64,000 nucleotides of DNA from Paracoccaceae bacterium (GTDB lineage: Bacteria > Pseudomonadota > Alphaproteobacteria > Rhodobacterales > Rhodobacteraceae). Under the pieces are notes generated by a model. It had not been told where the DNA came from. It was given only the letters and a program-made list of their open reading frames with translations, and made no database searches. Shown piece by piece: positions 57,175 to 64,000 of this stretch. The first letter of the stretch is position 1, and every line of letters begins with the position of its first letter. Location: assembly GCA_033344815.1 (NCBI GenBank), contig JAWPMR010000001.1, positions 3,644,136 to 3,708,135 on the forward strand. Reading direction: 5' to 3'. The translations under genes were made by a program, and so were the position numbers.

Positions 57175-58107
57175 ATGAATCGTATCGTGGACCCTTCTGA
57201 AACGACGCAAGCAGTAAGTAAAACTGCGGAATCTCATGGACTTTTGCATGAGATGATTAGGTCATTCACGACGCTCGCGAAGACACTAAACCTGAGCCAC
57301 GCCGTCAAAGAGTTGGGAAGCACCCGGCAAACAGTGCGTAGACACATCACACAACTGGAAGAAGCGAAGGGGGTTGCTCTCTTTGCGGTCGAGGAGCGCC
57401 AGTATCGTTTGACCGAAGAGGGAGAGCGTGCATTGCCAGAAGCTCTCGACATACTTGCACGCGGCAATGCCTGGTTGAATAGAAACACCAGACATGTAGA
57501 TGGTTTGCAGCTTTTCAGCACGACATTGCCAAATGGATGGTGTTTTTGGCAGCAACAGCATTCACTCAGCCGGATATGGAATTCGCCGTCCTGCCTGATG
57601 CGAGAAACACTTCGAAGCTGGTCAATGTCAGGCGGCGATATCGAATCACCTTTGATGGAGCATGTGCGCCCATACCTCATTGTTTACCGTCATACGATCG
57701 CCGGATGGATATGCGTGGAGTTCGGTGAAGAGTCTTTTTTTGTGAAATGGTTTGGCTGGGCAAAAGCCCGCAGCAGTGTTGGTCGATCCCTGGGCAGAAT
57801 GCCCGGTGGGGATGATTTTGCGCGGATGCTTGATCAGCCATTTCACGAAGTGCAAACGACGCAAAGTGTGCGTCTAGATCACGTTTTTACACTTGTTCCG
57901 CGCGAATCTGACGGGACTTTGCAGCCTGTTAACTATCAACGCTTAATGCTTGGAGGGCGATTCCCTGACGGCAGTTTGGCGCTTTATGCTTTGGTCGAGC
58001 CATCGGCAGATGTTGAGATATTTGGTCTGGATCATGGCAAAATTGTGCAACCTTCTGCCGAGATTATGGTAAATTTCGATCCGGTTAACGCAAAATACGA
58101 GCGTTAA
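57175..58107 (+). CDS. LysR-type HTH fused to an unrecognised C-terminal domain
   Basis: 310 residues from ATG 57175 (GTG 57151 is an alternative). About residues 27-85 look like a LysR DNA-binding helix-turn-helix (TLNLSHAVKELGSTRQTVRR, then LEEAKGVALFAVEERQYRLT). The rest (about 100-310) is not the usual LysR substrate domain: it is Trp/Arg-rich with WQQQHSLSRIWNS and FVKWFGWAKARSSVGRSLG, perhaps a PAS-like sensor. I do not recognise it. The GNAT-like gene follows after 53 bp and may be its partner. Confidence 0.65.
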   Translation: MNRIVDPSETTQAVSKTAESHGLLHEMIRSFTTLAKTLNLSHAVKELGSTRQTVRRHITQLEEAKGVALFAVEERQYRLTEEGERALPEALDILARGNAWLNRNTRHVDGLQLFSTTLPNGWCFWQQQHSLSRIWNSPSCLMRETLRSWSMSGGDIESPLMEHVRPYLIVYRHTIAGWICVEFGEESFFVKWFGWAKARSSVGRSLGRMPGGDDFARMLDQPFHEVQTTQSVRLDHVFTLVPRESDGTLQPVNYQRLMLGGRFPDGSLALYALVEPSADVEIFGLDHGKIVQPSAEIMVNFDPVNAKYER

Positions 58108-58160
58108 CCACTTATTTAGGCTAGCCTTTGTCTGAGGATGCTCGGCAAAGGAGTTTTGGC

Positions 58161-58892
58161 ATGTCATTTCATAGTATGAACGAAGGGGCGCAATTCGTTG
58201 CGACCAGTCGTGATATTTTACTTCAAAATCAAATTTCAGTCACAATTGGGTCCAATTTCCTAGAATACCGCAAGCTTTTGCGTGATGAGCGTCCGCAACA
58301 AGTTATGGGAGCGCCTTTTGATCCGGACGTTCATGACCTTAACCATAAAAACGCTTTCTGGCTCGTTGCTCGGGATGCAGATGGACTCTTGATGCACACT
58401 CAGGCATCCCGTCTCATACAACTCAAGCAGCAATCTTTGAGTGGCTACATGCTCAAGAAGTTTCGCGAGTTTCCTCCAGCTATCCCAGATTTGGACCTAA
58501 AACGGTCACGGTACCGCGCGAGCCCCGGTGCCAGTCGTATAACCGGAGATGTGGTTTATCACGGCGAAGTCTGGATGGGTGATACCGGTCAGTACCGCGG
58601 GACGGGTCTGTCGACTGTTTTGGCCCGATACGGTATTCATGAAGCAATGTGTCGCTGGAATCCGGACTATATCTTTGGTTTCATGGCAAGAACCGTGGCG
58701 TTCAAAGGATTTGCTGAGCGCATGGGCTATATGCACAATGAACCTGGCGCATTGCGCTGGTATCGGAAGGGCAGCGACATGCCGCTAGAAGGTTTTGTGA
58801 GCTACCTCAGCAATGAAGATACCCGCTATCTTCTTGAAATGCCTGTCGTAGACGTTGTCGATGTACCTGATCAACAACCAAAAGCTGCCTAA
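58161..58892 (+). CDS. GNAT-like protein of unknown substrate
   Basis: 243 residues with a strong AAAGGAG site before ATG 58161. The acetyl-CoA binding motif is readable as MGDTGQYRGTGLSTVLARYG, followed by YIFGFMARTVAFKGFAERMG (RxxGxG/A and the beta-4/alpha-4 region of GNATs). The N-terminal half is not a standard GNAT and has LNHKNAFWLVARDADG. It is co-oriented with the LysR-HTH hybrid and probably co-transcribed. Function unknown. Confidence 0.65.
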   Translation: MSFHSMNEGAQFVATSRDILLQNQISVTIGSNFLEYRKLLRDERPQQVMGAPFDPDVHDLNHKNAFWLVARDADGLLMHTQASRLIQLKQQSLSGYMLKKFREFPPAIPDLDLKRSRYRASPGASRITGDVVYHGEVWMGDTGQYRGTGLSTVLARYGIHEAMCRWNPDYIFGFMARTVAFKGFAERMGYMHNEPGALRWYRKGSDMPLEGFVSYLSNEDTRYLLEMPVVDVVDVPDQQPKAA

Positions 58893-59821
58893 AACGATTC
58901 GGTGGTTGGAGGGTGTCTGGCGTTGTTTTGCGGTGGATTTCGATCGTGACCTCGTCTGATCGTGTCATGTTCTTTTGTGCCGAGTGTTGCGCCATGGTTT
59001 TATAAATGGGCCATCGATCCGGTGAAAGTTTGGTCCCTACGGGTCGGTTCAGGCGTGTATGTCGGGATGCAAAAAACCCAGACTCTAAGAGCCCGTGGAG
59101 TCTCGGCTTTATGCGGTTCCCTAGATTGCCCCGTATGGATGGTGCCAGATTTGACATTTGCGCCGCGCCCGGGCCGTCACTTGGCGAACCATGTTCACTA
59201 GCTAAGCGCGAAAGGTACTCTCCGCAAGCAGGTGAGCATGCGTTCATAGGCCAGGTCGAAAAGTCGTATTGAGCGGCCAACTCGCTGCCTTGGGCGGCGT
59301 TTGCAGCCAAACCAGCACGGTATTCCTCTTCGGTCGTACGGCAAGGTTTGAAACACTCCACAGGCAATTTTTGCATGACGACATGGCAGGACAGTAAACC
59401 AGTGATGGACGCACGCTAAGCCTGAACCACCTCCGCATCGGCAAACGCATCTCTCAAACTGAAGAGCGCGATATCACGGTCATGCTCATAAATCCTCGCA
59501 GAATGCAGCGAACTGTATGGGTCTGTCGTAACCCTATGGACGTCTCTGTGGTACGGGCAGGGCGACGCTCGCCATTCGGACTTGCCACGCCTGACGTGCA
59601 CCTCTCGCCGGCAATACAGTCCAGCGCCCCACCACTGCGCGCCTTTGACCCGTTTTCAGCGGGCTTTTGCAAGCCGCCTGCATGTCGGATGGCAATGGGG
59701 CTGACGTGATCCGCTCTCTTACACTGGATGACTAACGTCCATATCTCAAGGACATACCCGCGTCGAAAACTGCTCTGAGGCGGGTCAATGCAACAGATCA
59801 AGGGCTTAAAGCCAACAAGGA
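58893..59821. other. 929-bp gap without a supportable gene
   Basis: Between the GNAT-like gene and pckA. A 189-codon minus-strand frame (58807-59376) runs into the GNAT gene and has no domain signature; other frames are short and Arg/Ser/Pro-rich. It may contain relics. No terminator or RNA gene is evident. Confidence 0.4.
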
Positions 59822-61420
59822 TCAGCTAATCGCTGCTGCTTTCACATCATCATCGATAAAGGGCAGATATTGGTCAAAATTGTCTGAGAACATTCTGACC
59901 AGTTTCGCTGCTTGCCGATCATAGCTTGCCGCATCATCCCAGGTGCGCCGCGGATCGAGTAGGATATTTGGTACACCTTTTACATCGACCGGGACATCGA
60001 ACCCGAAGTTTGGGTCCTTGCGAAAGGCTGCGTCCGCCAAGGACCCATCCAGAGCGGCCGTCAAAAGACCGCGTGTCGCCTTGATCGGCATCCGGCTGCC
60101 TGTGCCATAGGCTCCGCCGGTCCACCCGGTATTCACCAACCAGCAAGTTGCACCATGGGTTGCAATTTTTTCACGCAACAGATTCCCGTAAACTTCCGGT
60201 CTGCGTGGCATGAAAGGGGCCCCAAAGCAGGTCGAAAACGTTGGTTCAGGCTCGGTCACACCGCGCTCCGTACCGGCCACCTTCGATGTGAAACCAGAGA
60301 GAAAGTGATACATTGCCTGTGCCGGGGTGAGCCGAGAAATCGGAGGCAACACGCCGAAAGCATCACAGGTCAGCATAATGATATTCTTCGGATGTCCGCC
60401 GCGTGCAGATGTGGAAGCGTTCGAAATATAATGTAACGGGTAGGCACAGCGCATATTCGCTGTCAGGCTGTCATCTTCAAAGTCCAAATCTTTGGTTTCG
60501 TCGTCGTAAATCATGTTTTCGATGACAGTGCCGAATTTTTCGGTTGTTGCGTAAATCTCGGGTTCTGCATCCGGGCTCAGGCTGATGGTTTTGGCGTAGC
60601 ATCCACCTTCAAAGTTAAAAGTGCCCGTGTCAGACCAGCCGTGTTCGTCATCGCCGATCAATGTCCGGGCCGGATCCGCCGACAGTGTTGTCTTTCCTGT
60701 ACCCGACAGGCCAAAGAAGACAGCCGTATCCACGGGGTTTCCAGTTGCGTGGTTTGCCGAGCAGTGCATTGGCATCACGCCTTTTGCCGGCAGGAGATAG
60801 TTTAGCAAAGTGAACACCGACTTTTTGTTTTCCCCGGCATATTCCGTGCCGCCAATAAGGATCAGCTTCTTGTCGAAATTCATTGCAATTACAGTGTCGG
60901 AGCGACAATTGTGGCGCTTCGGGTTGGCCTTGAAGCTTGGACAGTTAATCACGGTGAAATCTGCAATGAAATGGTCGAGATCTTCACGATCAGGCCGGCG
61001 CAACATGTGTCGAATGAAAAGACCATGCCAAGCCAATTCCGTCACCATCCGCACATTGATCGCATGTTTCGGATCCGCCCCGCCTGTCAGGTCTTGCACG
61101 AAATAGTCGCGGCCTGCCATGTGCGACACCATATCTGCGTATAGCGCGTCAAAGCCCGCTGGGGACATTGCTGCATTGTTTTCCCACCAAATCGTATCAG
61201 TTACGCTGTCGGTTTTTACAACATGCTTGTCTTTGGGCGAACGGCCGGTGAACTTGCCAGTTGTTACCAAGAACGCGCCACCTTTCCCGAGCGCACCTTC
61301 CCTGCGCTCCAATGCGTGCTGAATCAAATCTGGTTCAATCAGATTGTAATAGACGGTTCCCGCCCCTTTGATCCCTTGATCTTCGAGCTTAAAGTCAGGA
61401 TTCACCCGTCCATATGTCAT
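59822..61420 (-). CDS. pckA: Phosphoenolpyruvate carboxykinase (ATP)
   Basis: 532 residues. It converts oxaloacetate to PEP in gluconeogenesis. The P-loop [20 protein letters not shown], the metal-site IGDDEHGW, and the family stretches [19 protein letters not shown] and [11 protein letters not shown] are intact. Start at 61420 ([10 protein letters not shown]) has AAAGGA upstream; a nine-residue longer version exists. Divergent from chvI, the conserved alphaproteobacterial arrangement pckA / chvI-chvG. The terminal region is complete. Confidence 0.97.
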   Translation of the reverse strand: MTYGRVNPDFKLEDQGIKGAGTVYYNLIEPDLIQHALERREGALGKGGAFLVTTGKFTGRSPKDKHVVKTDSVTDTIWWENNAAMSPAGFDALYADMVSHMAGRDYFVQDLTGGADPKHAINVRMVTELAWHGLFIRHMLRRPDREDLDHFIADFTVINCPSFKANPKRHNCRSDTVIAMNFDKKLILIGGTEYAGENKKSVFTLLNYLLPAKGVMPMHCSANHATGNPVDTAVFFGLSGTGKTTLSADPARTLIGDDEHGWSDTGTFNFEGGCYAKTISLSPDAEPEIYATTEKFGTVIENMIYDDETKDLDFEDDSLTANMRCAYPLHYISNASTSARGGHPKNIIMLTCDAFGVLPPISRLTPAQAMYHFLSGFTSKVAGTERGVTEPEPTFSTCFGAPFMPRRPEVYGNLLREKIATHGATCWLVNTGWTGGAYGTGSRMPIKATRGLLTAALDGSLADAAFRKDPNFGFDVPVDVKGVPNILLDPRRTWDDAASYDRQAAKLVRMFSDNFDQYLPFIDDDVKAAAIS

Positions 61421-61497
61421 ACGTATTTTCCTTTGTTGGGCATTCATAAGAGACGCACAGGGGTCTTAACATGGCGTTTTTGTGATTGAACAGGACG

Positions 61498-61528
61498 GTT
61501 TGCAGCAGTTAGCGCCACCATTGCAAAC
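61498..61528. promoter_or_regulatory. Inverted repeat in the pckA-chvI gap
   Basis: GTTTGCA-N17-TGCAAAC, perfect 7-bp arms, 78-108 bp upstream of pckA and about 215 bp before chvI. It may be an operator for a LacI- or LysR-type regulator controlling pckA. The rest of the 323-bp gap holds AT-rich promoter-like sequence but no gene. Confidence 0.45.
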
Positions 61529-61743
61529 TTTGTGTTAAGTGCCTGGTCGAAAACGCGTTTGGCGTGAGTGAGCACAATAAACCATTGATGATTTATTTCG
61601 CGATTTAGTCATTCGTAATCAAATTATGACCCCAATGCAGCGACGCGCGATACTGATTCGCACACAACAAATGCGCCCAACTCCGTGGGGCGAGCGGTGT
61701 GCGTTAAAGTCTGTCTATATTGAGCAGTTCAAGGAAATGGATG

Positions 61744-62445
61744 ATGTCTAAAATAGCTTTGGTGGATGACGACAGGAATATTCTTACGTCGATTTCCATG
61801 ACGCTTGAAGCAGAAGGCTTTGAGGTTGACACTTACAACGACGGGCAAGCCGCCCTTGATGCGTTCAACAAAAAACTTCCCGACATGGCAGTCCTCGATA
61901 TTAAGATGCCGCGGATGGATGGCATGGATTTATTGCAACGCTTGCGCCAGAAAACGGCGATGCCAGTCATTTTCTTGACGTCAAAAGACGACGAGATCGA
62001 TGAAGTTCTCGGACTTCGTATGGGCGCAGATGACTACATGAAAAAACCGTTTTCGCAGCGCCTTTTGGTTGAGCGGATTCGTGCGCTTTTGCGGCGTCAG
62101 GATGCGGTCGCAGGGGAAGCGGTTGCGGACAGTGAAGAAACCAAAGTCATCGAACGTGGCCAGTTGCGCATGGATCCTTTGCGCCATTCCGTAAGCTGGA
62201 AGGGCAAGGACGTTTCTCTGACGGTGACCGAATTCCTGCTCTTACAAGCGCTTGCGCAGCGGCCAGGATTCGTGAAGTCGCGCGATCAATTGATGGATGT
62301 TGCATATGACGATCAGGTCTATGTTGATGATCGAACGATCGACAGCCATATCAAACGCCTGCGCAAGAAAATGCGCACTACAGATGATGAATTTTCCGCG
62401 ATTGAGACCCTTTATGGTATCGGTTACAGGTACAATGAAGAATAA
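61744..62445 (+). CDS. chvI: Response regulator ChvI
   Basis: 233-residue OmpR-type regulator. Receiver at 1-120 with acidic pair Asp8-Asp9, phosphoacceptor Asp52 ([13 protein letters not shown]), Thr79 and Lys101-Pro. The winged-helix DNA-binding domain is at about 140-230 ([20 protein letters not shown] and [14 protein letters not shown]). AAGGAA upstream; ATG 61741 or 61744 can start. With ChvG it controls envelope and acid responses and links to carbon metabolism in related bacteria. Confidence 0.93.
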   Translation: MSKIALVDDDRNILTSISMTLEAEGFEVDTYNDGQAALDAFNKKLPDMAVLDIKMPRMDGMDLLQRLRQKTAMPVIFLTSKDDEIDEVLGLRMGADDYMKKPFSQRLLVERIRALLRRQDAVAGEAVADSEETKVIERGQLRMDPLRHSVSWKGKDVSLTVTEFLLLQALAQRPGFVKSRDQLMDVAYDDQVYVDDRTIDSHIKRLRKKMRTTDDEFSAIETLYGIGYRYNEE

Positions 62446-62453
62446 AGAAGGTT

Positions 62454-64000
62454 ATGGTTTCAACGGAGAGGAACTTTGTGCGCGATCTGGCCCCTCCTGT
62501 TCAGGACGGTGCCGTTGTCCTTGATGAAGGGTGGGTTGCGCAAGGCGGGACGGTCGAAACGGAGTCGCCCACATCTCAAACGCCGCGCAGTGTGCTGTCA
62601 TTGCGAGCATCTCCGTTAACACGGAAGATCATTTCCCTCAACTTGGTTGCATTGATTTTCCTCTTTGCAGGTTTTGCGTATCTAAGTTCGTCGAAAGACA
62701 GTCTGGCGCTTCAAAGAGCTATGTCCCTTGTTTTTGAGGCTGAATTGATAGCCGACGTGATCGAGGCAAAGCTACCGCTGGGAGCTCCTGTCAACTTGGC
62801 AACAGGCGATGGCGTTGATGTGATAGCCGCTCTGAAAAGGCTGGACCTTCGTCGCGGCATTGAAGTTTTTGTTTTTGATCAATCCGAAACGCTTGTTGCG
62901 AATATTGAGGGCAGCTTGACGGCGGAAGCACTTGATGAGAGCGCGCATTCTCAAACTTTTATTACGGATAGCCTTACGTCCTTGTGGAGCGCTTTTTCCA
63001 GTCCTTTTGGGAAAGCGGTATCGACAGACCAAACACCACTTGTCGACAGGTTGCAGCCTTGGGTTGGCGACAGCCTCGTCAATGGTACTCGGATTCGAAA
63101 CGAATTAGATGTGGCCGGCGGCAAACTTTTTGCTGTTGTGACGCCAATAATGCAAGGTAATCGAGCGCTCGGCGTAGTTGCTGTGGCGACGGCTGCAGGT
63201 GAGATTGATGGCTTGGTGCGGGGCGAACTTGAGAGCGTCCTGCAGATGTTCCTCATTGCGACAATAGTGTCAGTGGCGGTCAGTTTGGTTTTAGCTTCCA
63301 CAATTGCCAACCCCCTCTCAGATCTTGCTGCGGCTGCAGAACTCGGCCGGGATAAAAACGCACGAAAGATGAAACCTGGACGCATCCGTATTCCGGATCT
63401 TACAGCGCGGGCAGATGAAATAGGTCGTCTGAGCGGCGCGCTCCGTGGCATGGTCTCCGCTCTTTATAATCGCATCGAAGGTAACGAACAATTCGCCGCA
63501 GATGTTGCTCATGAAATCAAAAACCCGCTTGCTTCTTTGCGTTCTGCGGTCGGTACTCTGCGTATGATCAAACGCGAAGATCAGCGAGACAAGCTGCTGG
63601 ACGTCATAGACCACGATGTTCGAAGGCTGGATCGATTGGTTAGCGATATTTCTAATGCGTCGCGGCTTGATAGTGAACTGGTCAAAGAAGAAGAGGAGGC
63701 CTTCGATGTAGTCAAAACACTAGCCAGTTTGGGCCAGTATCTTGGCGATGATGCTTCCTCCAAGGGCATTGAGTTTGTAACTGATTTCCCGGATGCACCG
63801 ATTCAAGTTTACGGATTAGAAGCCCGTCTGGCCCAGGTTTTTGTAAACCTGGTAACCAATGCAATTTCTTTTTGTGAGGAGGGTGACGCGATCCGGATTT
63901 GGGCGCGCACCAAGAAAAATCGAGTTTTAGTCGTCATAGAAGATACTGGACCAGGCATTCCGGATCAGGCGTTGGCGAAGATATTCAAGCGCTTCTATTC
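62454..64000 (+). CDS. chvG: Sensor histidine kinase ChvG (3' end cut off)
   Basis: About 515 residues are visible; the frame is open to the window edge. Cytoplasmic lead 1-57, first transmembrane helix about 58-77, periplasmic sensor region about 80-260, second helix about 263-283, HAMP-like linker, then the H-box FAADVAHEIKNPLASLRS with phosphorylated His353. The N-box VFVNLVTNAISF and G1 motif EDTGPGIPDQ are present before the cut. ATG 62454 has AAGAAGG; GTG 62478 with GAGAGGAAC is an alternative. Directly follows chvI. Confidence 0.93.
   Translation, partial: MVSTERNFVRDLAPPVQDGAVVLDEGWVAQGGTVETESPTSQTPRSVLSLRASPLTRKIISLNLVALIFLFAGFAYLSSSKDSLALQRAMSLVFEAELIADVIEAKLPLGAPVNLATGDGVDVIAALKRLDLRRGIEVFVFDQSETLVANIEGSLTAEALDESAHSQTFITDSLTSLWSAFSSPFGKAVSTDQTPLVDRLQPWVGDSLVNGTRIRNELDVAGGKLFAVVTPIMQGNRALGVVAVATAAGEIDGLVRGELESVLQMFLIATIVSVAVSLVLASTIANPLSDLAAAAELGRDKNARKMKPGRIRIPDLTARADEIGRLSGALRGMVSALYNRIEGNEQFAADVAHEIKNPLASLRSAVGTLRMIKREDQRDKLLDVIDHDVRRLDRLVSDISNASRLDSELVKEEEEAFDVVKTLASLGQYLGDDASSKGIEFVTDFPDAPIQVYGLEARLAQVFVNLVTNAISFCEEGDAIRIWARTKKNRVLVVIEDTGPGIPDQALAKIFKRFY

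Noticed and set aside
58807-59376. 189-codon minus-strand frame after the GNAT-like gene
   Set aside because: Overlaps the GNAT gene 3' end and lacks domain signatures.
1-64000. CRISPR arrays, rRNA, tRNA, intact insertion sequences or phage genes
   Set aside because: I found no regularly spaced repeats with unique spacers, no tRNA T-loop signatures in cloverleaf context, and no transposase, integrase or phage structural motifs.

Overview
The window reads as a chromosomal segment of an alphaproteobacterium of the Rhodobacteraceae, most likely the marine Roseobacter group. Supporting signs are the paired b' and b subunits of ATP synthase, a methylsuccinyl-CoA dehydrogenase of the ethylmalonyl-CoA pathway, ATP-type pckA next to a chvI-chvG two-component system, a perfect CtrA-type box, aerobic cobalamin genes, a tripartite tricarboxylate transporter, and small families (DUF1491, DUF3429, DUF2062) typical of this group. 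The DNA is GC-rich, genes are dense, and ATGA/GTGA overlaps are common. I see no rRNA, tRNA, CRISPR array, prophage or intact insertion sequence.

Layout. 0-6.4 kb: end of the atp F0 operon, an orphan GntR regulator, smc and a small secreted protein. 6.4-15.4 kb: lytic transglycosylase, cobD-cobC, an atypical receiver protein behind a CtrA box, a glutathionyl-hydroquinone reductase, a PatB-type lyase, then three tandem peptide deformylase genes (the third degenerate) and fmt. 15.6-23 kb: an RND efflux pair and a membrane-anchored cyclooxygenase-like haem peroxidase. 23-33.5 kb: catabolic and transport genes (Asp/Glu racemase family, FAD amino-acid oxidoreductase, PQQ alcohol dehydrogenase, the tctCBA-atuA-DUF4387 operon). 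33.5-37 kb: about 3.5 kb of decayed genes with recognisable fragments but no intact gene. 37-38.8 kb: an exported amidohydrolase.

38.9-43.9 kb: a minus-strand housekeeping cluster (ispH, GNAT, DUF3429, methyltransferase, rnhA, NUDIX, TRIC-like channel, NYN RNase). 44-53.6 kb: a plus-strand core cluster (folK, rpoZ, rsh, DUF2062, pdxJ, LysE exporter, acpS, lepB, rnc, era, DUF1491, recO). Upstream of lepB lies an unusual array of five hexamers spaced exactly 11 bp apart. 53.6-59 kb: META lipoprotein, TetR regulator, mcd, an XRE regulator, and an unusual LysR-HTH hybrid protein beside a GNAT-like protein. 59.8-64 kb: pckA, divergent from chvI-chvG; chvG runs off the window.

The observations most worth checking are the degenerate third deformylase, the cyclooxygenase-like protein whose distal histidine is replaced by aspartate, the 11-bp phased array before lepB, the CtrA box before a non-canonical receiver, the HTH-hybrid/GNAT pair, and the gene graveyard. 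All function calls are from reading translated sequence and motifs; no database search was run.
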